A DNA stretch of 64,000 bases from Nanohaloarchaea archaeon SW_7_43_1 (GTDB taxonomy: Archaea > Nanohalarchaeota > Nanosalinia > Nanosalinales > Nanosalinaceae), in assembly GCA_003009795.1 (NCBI GenBank), contig PXPE01000001.1:632739-696738 (forward strand), written 5' to 3'. This document shows, piece after piece, positions 8,157 through 16,370 of this stretch (position 1 is its first letter; every line of letters starts with the position of its first letter). Both the position numbers and the translations under genes were made by a program. A model generated the notes under the pieces. The model was not told where the DNA came from, did no database searches, and saw nothing but the letters and a program-made list of their open reading frames with translations.

Positions 8157-8232
8157 AAACTCCAGACTGTCAGATGAAGAAGTAGAAGAGCTAATAGAAA
8201 GAAATCAAGAGCTCATAGAATACCTTAAATGA
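8134..8232 (+). CDS. Tiny ORF overlapping the Fic/Doc gene
   Basis: ATG to TGA gives 32 residues, overlapping the Fic/Doc gene by 23 bases in another frame. The C-terminal two thirds (SDEEVEELIERNQELIEYLK) is a strong amphipathic acidic helix, as in the toxin-binding segments of small antitoxins. That, the overlap and the position are the only grounds for calling it a possible antitoxin. No DNA-binding domain is present. Confidence 0.4.
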   Translation: MKQNTAHKNSRLSDEEVEELIERNQELIEYLK

Positions 8233-8369
8233 CGTTCTCTCCGACCTCAGGAACATAGCATTAGAACGGATATAAAAGACCCTATGTTATCTTCACAATT
8301 CATTATCTATACAGTACGATCTGATTGCAACTGACCCCTTCTCTCCCCGCCGTCTCCCTTATTTTTTCT

Positions 8370-8630
8370 TCAAAGTTTTTCCTCGACTTTCCTGGCCTTA
8401 TTATAGTACCTGACAGAGGACAGAACTATGAGACTGCTCAGAGATGATAGCTGGACAAATAACTTGTCTCCTAAAGTATCTACAAAAACTGCTGAGATAG
8501 CTATTGAAGTAACTCCCGCAAATACAAGTATATTGCCATAGGTCAGCATGCGTCTATGAAAAGCGGAATAATATCTCTTTGATTTTTCTTCCTCTGAGTT
8601 TGCCGATAGGAATCTATCCAGAATCTCCAT
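8370..8630 (-). CDS. Small two-helix membrane protein
   Basis: An 86-residue protein: a charged N terminus (SANSEEEKSKRYYSAFHRR), two hydrophobic segments (about 30-50 and 56-73), then a charged KARKVEEKL tail. No family recognised. It is a single gene between the Fic/Doc locus and the nuclease locus. The ATG at 8630 is preceded by AATTTAAATTAAG. Nearby, a TATA-like GATATAAAAG at about 8267-8276 on the plus strand faces no obvious gene. Confidence 0.5.
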   Translation of the reverse strand: MEILDRFLSANSEEEKSKRYYSAFHRRMLTYGNILVFAGVTSIAISAVFVDTLGDKLFVQLSSLSSLIVLSSVRYYNKARKVEEKL

Positions 8631-8759
8631 AATTTAAATTAAGTTCAGTGCGTTATATAGTAGGAGCTCTCCAGTTCTGCAGATAAAAATTAAAACTCGT
8701 TTTCCTAAGTAGGTTTCTACGAATCAGCCGCCGCTAGTAAATACAATCAAAGAGTAGAT

Positions 8760-8996
8760 TTGCCTGGTATAGGTGGTGATTTCACATGTATTGATGTCTG
8801 CTATGGAACAGCTTATGATGAAAACGGTCTGGAACTAGTTACTGTTGAAGAATGTATCGAAGAAAGTTATGATGTAGACGTTGAAGTGAAGAATGTTGGA
8901 ACAAACAGCGAGTTCCACTCCTATATAATATCTCGGCCAACCACTGTAAATATAGGTTTTGAAAAGGAGAAGTATTCATGGCAGATAGAAAAATAA
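8760..8996 (+). CDS. Uncertain small ORF before the VRR-NUC gene
   Basis: A 78-residue reading frame with a TTG start, overlapping the next gene by 19 bases. It is acidic, has three Cys near the N terminus and is probably soluble. I recognise no domain. The overlap suggests translational coupling, but the weak start and lack of homology leave open a decayed gene or a chance ORF. Confidence 0.35.
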   Translation: MPGIGGDFTCIDVCYGTAYDENGLELVTVEECIEESYDVDVEVKNVGTNSEFHSYIISRPTTVNIGFEKEKYSWQIEK

Positions 8997-9541
8997 CTGA
9001 TACTGAGGAAGTTGCCCGGAGTAAAATAGAAAGTAACTTCGACCATGTTCTTAGGACTACTCCGAGAGCTATCGAAAAGTTTGAGGAAAAACACCCGGAC
9101 ATATGTGAACTGGTCAACCAGAAAGTACAGGAGGAAGGAATTAATGACCTGGGAAATGTTTTTCGGCCAGGTGTACCGGACTTTCTGGGTTTTAATGAGG
9201 ATGGCAGTTACCGGTTTATTGAGGTAAAAGGAGGTGGCGACGGATTAAGGCATTCTCAGATGAAATGGTTCAAGGATTTCAAAGATCTGAACTCTGAAAT
9301 CTGGTTCACCGATAGCAACGAAGGCTCGACGGAGAAAATGAATTCGGATAAACTGGATCTTTACAGCCTGAAGACAGGATCCGTTGATAGAGGTCAAGCC
9401 AAGGTTAAGGATTCTGATGAAGAGGATTTTCTGTCTGTTCAGATACCTAAGACTCTGGCGGCGATGATGGAACTTGAGGTAGATGATAAAGTTGACTGGA
9501 ATGTCAGTGATCGTTCTATTCTTGAGCTTGATACCGACTAG
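8978..9541 (+). CDS. VRR-NUC nuclease domain with AbrB-like tail
   Basis: A 187-residue protein. Residues about 60-105 match the VRR-NUC (PD-(D/E)XK) nuclease domain: RPGVPDFLGF, then RFIEVKGGGDG, then the RHSQMKWF helix with its conserved Gln and Trp. The C-terminal 45 residues (LSVQIPKTLAAMMELEVDDK) look like a swapped-hairpin AbrB domain, which usually binds DNA or dimerises. VRR-NUC proteins cut branched DNA or occur in phage and restriction loci. A stand-alone copy tied to an AbrB-like domain is unusual. The ATG at 8978 has AAGGAG 6-11 bases upstream. Confidence 0.75.
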   Translation: MADRKITDTEEVARSKIESNFDHVLRTTPRAIEKFEEKHPDICELVNQKVQEEGINDLGNVFRPGVPDFLGFNEDGSYRFIEVKGGGDGLRHSQMKWFKDFKDLNSEIWFTDSNEGSTEKMNSDKLDLYSLKTGSVDRGQAKVKDSDEEDFLSVQIPKTLAAMMELEVDDKVDWNVSDRSILELDTD

Positions 9542-9584
9542 TCCTTATTGACCCTATTAAGAATTGATGCTTTATTTTGAATTT

Positions 9585-10247
9585 ATGGTTTGTAAGTTGG
9601 ATACAGAGTATACAGGAGATGAGTTCCTGGATGAAATGGATGAGCTTGTCGGGGCTGCGATGACACTTGAAAATAGGACGGATCAATACACTAGCGCCCT
9701 GAATAATTACGACAACGATGAGACAAGCGAGCACAGACTGAAAAACAAGATCCAAGACGTTGAGGGATCTCTGGAAATATTATATGATGCTCTTGATTCT
9801 GTAGATGAATTAATTGAAGAAGAAACATTGGTCGCATACATCGAAAAAGAGGATAAGAAAAACAAAATTAATCTAGATAAACTCTTCAGCCAAAAATCCC
9901 ATGGTATAAGCCATAGTATCAATAATTTTGATGATCTTGTTACTGTTTCCCATTACCTGAACGACATTGGTACAGAAGCAGATGAAAGATATCTCCAACC
10001 TCATCTGGATACAGGTGCTCCAACCAGGATGGTAGCGGAGAAAAACCGGATCCTGAACGTTGATGGTAGAATCAATGACCTATACGAAAGAATTGCATCG
10101 AATGAAAAGTTGGCCAGAGAAAATACAGAGTCGGATGAAACAAGGAAAACATACTCACCCGAACCTCCGATATTCCGGATGCTAGGACACGAAGAACACG
10201 CAAGCCGCATCAACAGACTAAACGAAAAGTTCAAGAGAAAAAGGTAA
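9585..10247 (+). CDS. Coiled-coil protein of unknown function
   Basis: About 220 residues, acidic and highly helical, with repeated heptad-like stretches (ENRTDQYTSALNNYDND; RINDLYERIASNEKLAREN) and a basic end (NEKFKRKR). No membrane segment or known motif. Starts at TTG 9564, ATG 9567 and ATG 9585 are in frame. I choose 9585 because CTATTAA (9553-9559) sits about 30 bases before it, fitting the leaderless pattern seen elsewhere in the window. Confidence 0.55.
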   Translation: MVCKLDTEYTGDEFLDEMDELVGAAMTLENRTDQYTSALNNYDNDETSEHRLKNKIQDVEGSLEILYDALDSVDELIEEETLVAYIEKEDKKNKINLDKLFSQKSHGISHSINNFDDLVTVSHYLNDIGTEADERYLQPHLDTGAPTRMVAEKNRILNVDGRINDLYERIASNEKLARENTESDETRKTYSPEPPIFRMLGHEEHASRINRLNEKFKRKR

Positions 10248-10303
10248 AGTTCTACACGGCAATTTAAACAACAAACCAAATCAACCTTTATACAGATAAC
10301 AGC

Positions 10304-10846
10304 ATGACAAGAGAAGTACTTCTTCTAACAGGTAACCCTGACAAACTCAAGTCAGCTGAAAAGGCTTTTGAAGGAACAAGCGTGGATCTAAAACAAATTG
10401 ATGAGGATAGCCCGGAGACCCAGGCATCAAGTAGTTTGAAAGTTGCAAGACACCCAGTCGAAAAAGCCATACAGGAATATGATAAACCAGTTATTAGAGA
10501 AGATCATAGCCTCTATCTTGATGCAGTTCCTGGGTTCCCAGGACCGTACTTGAGCTATTTCGATAAAAATATTCCAGCAGAAAGATTGTTAGAAATTCTT
10601 GAAGGTGAAAAACGTACCGGTTGCTTTGAGATTGGGACTGTGCTAGGATTTCCTAACGGCGAAATAGAGGAGTATGAATTCAGAGTTCCTATCGAGATAT
10701 CTGAAGAGATCAAAGGCGAGGAAGGGAACTGGGATCGAGTTATGATGTTAGAAGGTGAAAATGAAACTTTTGCTGAGTCGAGTGGAGAGTTTAGATTAGA
10801 TATTTGGAATCGGAACTACCGTAAAATTGCAGATGATCTGTCCTAG
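10304..10846 (+). CDS. rdgB: XTP/dITP pyrophosphatase, HAM1/RdgB family
   Basis: A 180-residue protein of the Ham1 family, which hydrolyses non-canonical purine triphosphates (XTP, dITP) to monophosphates and cleans the nucleotide pool. The N-terminal LLTGNPDKLK matches the T-G-N-x-x-K substrate loop. REDHSLYLDAVPGFPGPY (about 66-83) is the metal-binding helix and the P-G-x-P-G/S-x-Y motif, with His-Ser where most members have T-S/A. The late segment is divergent and lacks an obvious S-H-R. The archaeal length is normal. It is a single gene, close behind the coiled-coil gene. Confidence 0.8.
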   Translation: MTREVLLLTGNPDKLKSAEKAFEGTSVDLKQIDEDSPETQASSSLKVARHPVEKAIQEYDKPVIREDHSLYLDAVPGFPGPYLSYFDKNIPAERLLEILEGEKRTGCFEIGTVLGFPNGEIEEYEFRVPIEISEEIKGEEGNWDRVMMLEGENETFAESSGEFRLDIWNRNYRKIADDLS

Positions 10847-11002
10847 TCAGAACACAGCATAATAATAGAATTAGGAAACGCAGAAGAAGATATCTTTAGT
10901 AATACTTAGCTGTTCTTAGGAAACTCTTCACATACCTACGGTCATCTATATAAAAATTATTACAGGTTTACTACCTATTGGACACAACTAGAGGTTTTAA
11001 TC

Positions 11003-11245
11003 ATGAAGAAAGATTTCCGCAACAAACTAACATCAATCTGCCGGGAAACGGCTAAAACCCTGAAAATGGACAGGGATGGAGCCAGATGGTTCTGCGAAAC
11101 AACAGAACTCAACATAAAAGACGAAGGCAAAATGATCTACCGATTCTATGTGATGGATAAAAACTCCGGTCATGAGTACCAAGTCAATGCAGTGATTGAA
11201 AAAGACGATATAACGGACTGGAATGTTAGAGAAGTCACAGAATAA
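11003..11245 (+). CDS. Small acidic protein, unknown
   Basis: An 80-residue soluble protein (starts MKKDFRNKLTSICRETAKTL, ends TDWNVREVTE) with an alternating strand pattern in the C-terminal half. No known family. A clear TATA box TATATAAAAA (10947-10956) lies about 50 bases upstream, and GAGG (10990-10993) gives a ribosome binding site 9 bases before the ATG, so this gene has a leader, unlike many neighbours. Confidence 0.6.
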   Translation: MKKDFRNKLTSICRETAKTLKMDRDGARWFCETTELNIKDEGKMIYRFYVMDKNSGHEYQVNAVIEKDDITDWNVREVTE

Positions 11246-11284
11246 ATTTATAAACCGAGAAACAGCAATTTAACGTGTTAAATT

Positions 11285-11695
11285 ATGCTTCACAACCAGA
11301 TAAGAGATGAAGGAAACGGACTCTATCTAATTAAACAGTTGTCTGAAGATCATACCGACTTCAGTTTTGCCGACATAGAACAATCACTTCTACAGCAAGA
11401 CTATGAGCACAAGGATGAGGGAAATGGAAACCAGACATCTGAGATTAAACTTGCCAACTCCGATACCGAGACCGTTATCAAATACAAATATGGAACTGAT
11501 GAGGCCAAGTTTTACTTCACGGATCTTTCACCTACCAAAGAAAAAGTTCTTGACGAAGCACTTACAGTAGGACATATAGACGGAGCCTTCAGTCTCAAAA
11601 ACCTGTACTCAATGGAAAACGACAATTCCAAAGATGAAATCGCATTCGGTACAGAAGAATACTGGAAGAAAGTAGACGAAATATACGGAAATTAA
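11285..11695 (+). CDS. Hypothetical acidic protein
   Basis: A 136-residue soluble protein with many Asp/Glu, typical of salt-in halophiles. No motif recognised. It starts 39 bases after the previous small gene, with TTTATAAACC (about 11248-11257) 28-37 bases upstream of its ATG. It may therefore be transcribed on its own or together with the previous gene. Confidence 0.55.
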   Translation: MLHNQIRDEGNGLYLIKQLSEDHTDFSFADIEQSLLQQDYEHKDEGNGNQTSEIKLANSDTETVIKYKYGTDEAKFYFTDLSPTKEKVLDEALTVGHIDGAFSLKNLYSMENDNSKDEIAFGTEEYWKKVDEIYGN

Positions 11696-11781
11696 AGTTT
11701 AATTCTACTCAGGTTGCAGGAGAACTAGCGTCGCTTTGTACTATTGATATACTTTTTGAGCAAAACACTAAAGCCGAGTTT

Positions 11782-11839
11782 GTTAGTTATTCATATGAGT
11801 ATCTAAGTAAGATTGTTAAATGTTCATGTGAATATCTAA
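11782..11839 (+). promoter_or_regulatory. Paired 25-bp direct repeats before the NTase/HEPN operon
   Basis: Two imperfect 25-bp direct repeats (11782-11806 and 11815-11839) agree at 20 of 25 positions. They share GTTA at one end, TTCAT in the middle and TATCTAA at the other end. Their starts are 33 bp apart, about three helical turns, and the second ends 3 bases before the start codon at 11842. This is the expected form of an operator for the HTH domain of the gene that follows. Confidence 0.6.
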
Positions 11840-11841
11840 CC

Positions 11842-12528
11842 ATGGTATTCGAGATCAGCACGGCTAGGAAAGAAATCTTACAAAAGCTATCCGAACAGGC
11901 CTGGACACCCACAGAACTAGCAGATGAACTCGGTAAGTCAAGAAATACCGTCTACAACCACTTAGAAGACCTCTACGATCAAGAAGTTTTAACAAAGAAA
12001 AAAGTAAAGGCGAAAACCCGGCCCAAAACCGAATATAGTATCGAAGACGGATTAATTCAATATATTACCGTATTACCGGATCAATACGCACAAAAGAACG
12101 TCAAGCTTACACCCGAAAAACAGACCGTCCTTAGAATATGGAGTTTACCCCAGAAAGAATTCCAACCATACGTTGAAAGGTACTGGTGGAAACTCAAAAA
12201 CAAACTAGATTACCGTAAAGACATCAAATCAGTCGCAATCTACGGTTCAGTTGCAAGAGGAGAAGCAGACGAGGACGGCGATATTGATATCCTTGTAATA
12301 ACAGAAGATAAGAAAACAAAGAAATTGGTCTCAGAAGAATTCGGCTCGATCCGGTTAGAATCAGAGGAAGGCAGCAAAATATGTATGACGGAAGCATACT
12401 CAATTGAGGAATACAGAAAGAGTCTAGAAAACAACAGTGACTTCCTCAACAGTATTAAAGACGAACTCCATATTGTATACGATCCGGGAAGAATCTTCCA
12501 AAATTCCGAGAAGGTGCATGATCAATGA
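11842..12528 (+). CDS. HTH-nucleotidyltransferase, antitoxin-like (MntA-type)
   Basis: A 228-residue two-domain protein. A winged HTH (about 8-60; ELADELGKSRNTVYNHLEDL) is followed by a minimal nucleotidyltransferase domain (about 122-190) with AIYGSVARGEADEDGDIDIL, the G-S-x-x-R-G...D-x-D catalytic signature. In MntA-HepT pairs the nucleotidyltransferase AMPylates and silences the HEPN toxin; here the HTH adds autoregulation, with two direct repeats at the promoter. The stop overlaps the HEPN start by 4 bases (ATGA), so the two are translationally coupled. Confidence 0.8.
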   Translation: MVFEISTARKEILQKLSEQAWTPTELADELGKSRNTVYNHLEDLYDQEVLTKKKVKAKTRPKTEYSIEDGLIQYITVLPDQYAQKNVKLTPEKQTVLRIWSLPQKEFQPYVERYWWKLKNKLDYRKDIKSVAIYGSVARGEADEDGDIDILVITEDKKTKKLVSEEFGSIRLESEEGSKICMTEAYSIEEYRKSLENNSDFLNSIKDELHIVYDPGRIFQNSEKVHDQ

Positions 12529-12941
12529 GCAATGAAAGACAAGCCAAGGCATACTTGCGAGAAGCAGAGCTTACATTGGAATCCGCGAAAGCAATCTATA
12601 GGTCTTCGGAAAAATCAGGTGAAAAGTTATGGGCACAGGTCGTGAAAAACGGGTATGATGCCATAGAACAAGCCATATCGGCAGGGATAGCAAAAGAAGA
12701 TGAGGTCATTCCTCGCGACCATCCAAGTATGATCAATACATTTATAGAACTCTATGGTCCTGAAGAAGATATAGAGGAATTACTTCTTCACTGGCTGCAG
12801 CTCCGCAGCAACACACAATATGTCGACATCCGTGGAGACGAAATCAACATACCTCACAAGCAGTTCACACAGGAAGATGCACAACAAATTCTTGAAGATA
12901 TAGAAACCATTCTCAAATATATTCGAGAACAAATACGGTGA
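12525..12941 (+). CDS. HEPN-domain protein, partner of the nucleotidyltransferase
   Basis: A 138-residue all-helical HEPN protein: QAKAYLREAELTLESAKAIY at the N terminus, then WAQVVKNGYDAIEQAI, then LRSNTQYVDIRG (about 91-102). HEPN RNases such as HepT carry R-x4-6-H. Here the Arg is present but the His position is Tyr (R-S-N-T-Q-Y), so RNase activity may be absent or changed. It probably forms a complex with the upstream nucleotidyltransferase. Confidence 0.75.
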   Translation: MSNERQAKAYLREAELTLESAKAIYRSSEKSGEKLWAQVVKNGYDAIEQAISAGIAKEDEVIPRDHPSMINTFIELYGPEEDIEELLLHWLQLRSNTQYVDIRGDEINIPHKQFTQEDAQQILEDIETILKYIREQIR

Positions 12942-12998
12942 ACAATTACTGAAAGAAATTTTTTTGCGCTAAATAGATCTAGTCTCTAAGACGTCACT

Positions 12999-15900
12999 TC
13001 AACTCAGTTTTAGGATGATAAGTGTTGTTGTGGTCAGTAATGCAATTACCTGGATTCCCTGTATTCCCGGTACTTGTCTTGTTCCCTGGCCCTGATCACT
13101 TGTTTCATTAACTATATCTACCATTGTTGAGTCACTTCCAAATGTTTTGGAGTTAACAGCATCGGCTCTAATGTAAAGCTCGCTTTCAGGATCACTCTTA
13201 TCTAGCTTTGTGTTCCCGCCGTAGAACCTGACTTGGTGTGTCTGAGAGGATTCAGGGCTTACAGTGGTCTTGAAACTTGTTCCCTCCGTCGACTGAAAAT
13301 CAGCAAACTGATAAGCCGAAGGACTACCCCCCGGATCCTCCATCGTAACCTCGTAAGTGGTTGCACTATCACGTGGATTAACTATGTCAAAACTAGTGGT
13401 CTTGAAGTCCCCTAATTGCACCGTTAGGTTGGAGTTTCTGAAGTTGATTGGGAAGTCTGAGTACCATGTGCCGTCGAAACACGTGATCTTGGGATCTCCT
13501 TGTACCTGTGTAATATTCACTGATTCACCTGGATCATATAGTTTTCTTACATCAGCATTCGTATCATAACGAGTATAATTCTCATCGAAGATACAGGCAT
13601 TAGGATTCTCCTTCACACCGATCACCTTTCTAACTGTATCACAGTACTGTGAACTACAGTCCTGTGTAACCAGGTACTCTGAGGCATCATCTCCACCGCA
13701 GAAACCATAATCGGATGTACCTCTAGACGGTATAGCTACGTTTGAATAACTGGTACCGGTATCTACAGGACTGTAACTGGAGTTGTATTCTCCGTTTTCG
13801 GGATCAGAGGTAAGGCTGATTTGGTTGTCTGTCTGCAGTGGTTGGTTCCAGGAGTCATCGATTCCTCCTGTAACAGCCTTTGGATGGTCTTTGATGTAAG
13901 TTTTTGTGAACCATCTTGCACCATCGTTTCCGTACAGTATATTGGTTTGACATAGGTCGGCTCTGTAGTCTTGGTCTAGCCACATTGATAGTCCTTTGGA
14001 GTGGGTTCCACATACTTCTTGGTCTTTTTTGAGTCTTCCGGAGCTTTCTCCTTTCTCATCTCTTTGCTGTATACTTCCTTTAGGTTCGAAGTTCAGGTTA
14101 CCGTTTTCATCGGTTATACACTGGTTTTTCATGCTTTCCGGTGTGCAGTATATTTGTCCGTCTTCCCATTCTCCTTTCTCGGATTCACCTAGTTCTCCGA
14201 TTAGGTGTTCGTCTTCGTCGTCTCCACAAACCGGTTTTTCCATGTCAGGGTTGGAGTAACTTAGTTTGTCGAAGTTGATGTCTGCTGTAAAGGTTTTTCC
14301 GAGACCTGAGTTATCCATTGTGTCGGGGCTTCCTGTGTTGTGGCCGATACCTAGGTCGCTGCCACCGATATCACAGTTGAATTCTAACTGGTCTTTGGTT
14401 AGGTCGTCAGGATCTTTCCATGTACCATCACCTGAAATCAATCCAGCGTAACTGTTTGCGAATGCTTTATCGGTTTTGTTCTTCGAGTTGTCGCCTACAT
14501 CTGTTCTTAGTCTGGTGTCTTGGTCTCTAGGGTAACAGTTACTTGGGGGGTATGGTTCTCCTGTATTATCTACTGATTGTTTCAGGTTTGGTGAATACGC
14601 CCATCTCTTGATTTTGTTTGAGTGTGGTTCCGAGCTGTACTTGTCTGGACCGAATTCTCTTTGATCGGATTGGTCTTGTACGCGGTTATGGATCCCCCAG
14701 AAATTCCATCTTACATCGTTTTGGTTGCTTTTTCCGTTGTCTGGCTCGTTTCCTGTTTCATCATAATCATCATCTCTCTGTCCCTCGAGGTATGGACCCC
14801 AGATAGGTGTTTCGTTTCCGAATCCTATACCGGCTTCTTCGGTTGCTGGCAGCGATCTGCCACCCCAGGTGCCTTTGTAATAATTAAATTCCTTGCCTCC
14901 TATCTCTTCAACTGCTTCTTCTGTATCTTTATCCCACCATCTTCCTCCTGCTCCTGAATTCGAGTCACTGACACAAGCCTCCTCGTCAAGCGAGTGACCG
15001 CCTTTTTCCAGGTTCTCATTGTTCCTCCCTATGTCTATAGTTGTTGATTCTGATCTCAGTTTGCCTCTGTAGACACATTTGTCACTGCTTCCAGTGTTTT
15101 TGTCCAAACCCCATCTTGCGTTGGGTGAGGAGATCTGGCTTTCTACCATTTCTGTGCCTCTGCTGTCTATCCAGACGTAGTACTTCGTTTCCGAGTCGCT
15201 TGCACACGCGTTCGTTACGGTTAGTTTTGTATCGTAGTTGCCTCTTGATCCGTATTTGTGGGAGGCGATCTGTCCTGAGCTGCTGCCTCCGTCTCCGTGG
15301 CTCCATGAGTAGCTGTAGATTGGCGGTCCGTCGTTGCTGCTTGAAGAGGAAGCGTCATAATCTATGTATTCTGCATTTTTGCCATAGCTGTAGTCTGCTG
15401 TCGGATCTGTCTTTCTTGTTGGACATCCTTTGGTCGTTGTATATGTTGTACAGGTTGAGCTGTTAGTGGAAGGATTGTTGCATCTGGCCACTTTCTTATC
15501 TGCTACTTCATCGCATTGGTCAGAGTAACTACATTTAGTACCTCCGCCACAGTCAGAGTCGGAGTCACAATCACCGGATACACCTGACCCGGAGCCTGAG
15601 CCTGAACCCGTTCCAGATCCACCGGTCTCATTCTTGTCACCTCCACACTGAGTTCTTTCCACACATCTCCAGCTTACTTGTGATCCACAGTAATAGCCGA
15701 ACTTATCGGTGCACTCTTTTCTCTGAGACATTTCAGTGTCTTTACAATTGTCGCCATCAAAATCTCCATCATGTCCTCCACAGCCTTGATCTTTCCACTC
15801 AGTACATGTACATTTGCCAGTACATTCTTCGTGGTCATATTGCACGCTTTCACATTTAGAGGCATCGTTTCTTCTGGTGCTTTCCTTGCAGCCGCCATTA

Positions 15901-16370
15901 GAACAAGTATGAAACACCCTATCTCCTCTTTCAACCAAGTCATCTTCTCTTCCATCATTATCATAATCCTCACATCCATCCCTAAAGTTCTCACAACCAT
16001 CCTTTTCAGTACAATCTTTCGTACTAGAATCCTCACACTCCCAACCGCCATTGGAGCTTGTATCACAGGTGGCTGACTGCTCTGCTTTTGTAGTACGGTC
16101 TTTACAGTAACTGGAACACTCGGGTCTAGGCGAGTCTTTTTCCGAATATTCTTTGGGTCCAGGGTCACAAGTTTGCCTACCATAGGTTTCGTCACAATTA
16201 CCGTACTCACGGCAATAATGACCTGTTTCATCATAATAACAGGTGTCGAAAGCACCATTATTGATACCACAGTACTGAGTCCCATACCAATCCTCATCGT
16301 GGTATGCGGTTGCGATGCTTGTAAGAGATATAATCACTATCGCTAAAGCAAGTATTATTCTGGTTTTCAC
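12999..16370 (-). CDS. Giant Cys-rich surface protein with PKD domain and C-terminal anchor
   Basis: An 1123-residue exported protein. A signal peptide covers about residues 1-22 (starts MKTRIILALAIVIISLTS, cleaved after TATA/TAY). Residues about 30-320 are extremely Cys-rich, with repeated short C-x-C and C-x(3-6)-C units, hinting at a disulfide-knotted array. A Ser/Gly linker (SGSGSGSG) leads into a PKD-like domain (about 325-405; YSYSWSHGDGG). The last 26 residues form RQVPGIQGIQ, a membrane helix and a Lys, a tail shared with the gene at 61890. The start is GTG, overlapping the upstream gene's stop by 4 bases. Likely a cell-surface or attachment protein; the partner is unknown. Confidence 0.75.
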   Translation of the reverse strand: MKTRIILALAIVIISLTSIATAYHDEDWYGTQYCGINNGAFDTCYYDETGHYCREYGNCDETYGRQTCDPGPKEYSEKDSPRPECSSYCKDRTTKAEQSATCDTSSNGGWECEDSSTKDCTEKDGCENFRDGCEDYDNDGREDDLVERGDRVFHTCSNGGCKESTRRNDASKCESVQYDHEECTGKCTCTEWKDQGCGGHDGDFDGDNCKDTEMSQRKECTDKFGYYCGSQVSWRCVERTQCGGDKNETGGSGTGSGSGSGSGVSGDCDSDSDCGGGTKCSYSDQCDEVADKKVARCNNPSTNSSTCTTYTTTKGCPTRKTDPTADYSYGKNAEYIDYDASSSSSNDGPPIYSYSWSHGDGGSSSGQIASHKYGSRGNYDTKLTVTNACASDSETKYYVWIDSRGTEMVESQISSPNARWGLDKNTGSSDKCVYRGKLRSESTTIDIGRNNENLEKGGHSLDEEACVSDSNSGAGGRWWDKDTEEAVEEIGGKEFNYYKGTWGGRSLPATEEAGIGFGNETPIWGPYLEGQRDDDYDETGNEPDNGKSNQNDVRWNFWGIHNRVQDQSDQREFGPDKYSSEPHSNKIKRWAYSPNLKQSVDNTGEPYPPSNCYPRDQDTRLRTDVGDNSKNKTDKAFANSYAGLISGDGTWKDPDDLTKDQLEFNCDIGGSDLGIGHNTGSPDTMDNSGLGKTFTADINFDKLSYSNPDMEKPVCGDDEDEHLIGELGESEKGEWEDGQIYCTPESMKNQCITDENGNLNFEPKGSIQQRDEKGESSGRLKKDQEVCGTHSKGLSMWLDQDYRADLCQTNILYGNDGARWFTKTYIKDHPKAVTGGIDDSWNQPLQTDNQISLTSDPENGEYNSSYSPVDTGTSYSNVAIPSRGTSDYGFCGGDDASEYLVTQDCSSQYCDTVRKVIGVKENPNACIFDENYTRYDTNADVRKLYDPGESVNITQVQGDPKITCFDGTWYSDFPINFRNSNLTVQLGDFKTTSFDIVNPRDSATTYEVTMEDPGGSPSAYQFADFQSTEGTSFKTTVSPESSQTHQVRFYGGNTKLDKSDPESELYIRADAVNSKTFGSDSTMVDIVNETSDQGQGTRQVPGIQGIQVIALLTTTTLIILKLS

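Noticed and set aside
8267-8350. Small RNA or gene behind the TATA-like box at 8267
   Set aside because: Box is good, but no hairpin, C/D boxes or ORF follow; nothing to support a call.
15674-16297. 207-residue ORF inside the Cys-rich gene
   Set aside because: Same-strand shadow frame; Met/Val-rich with no motif, while the main frame has signal peptide and PKD domain.
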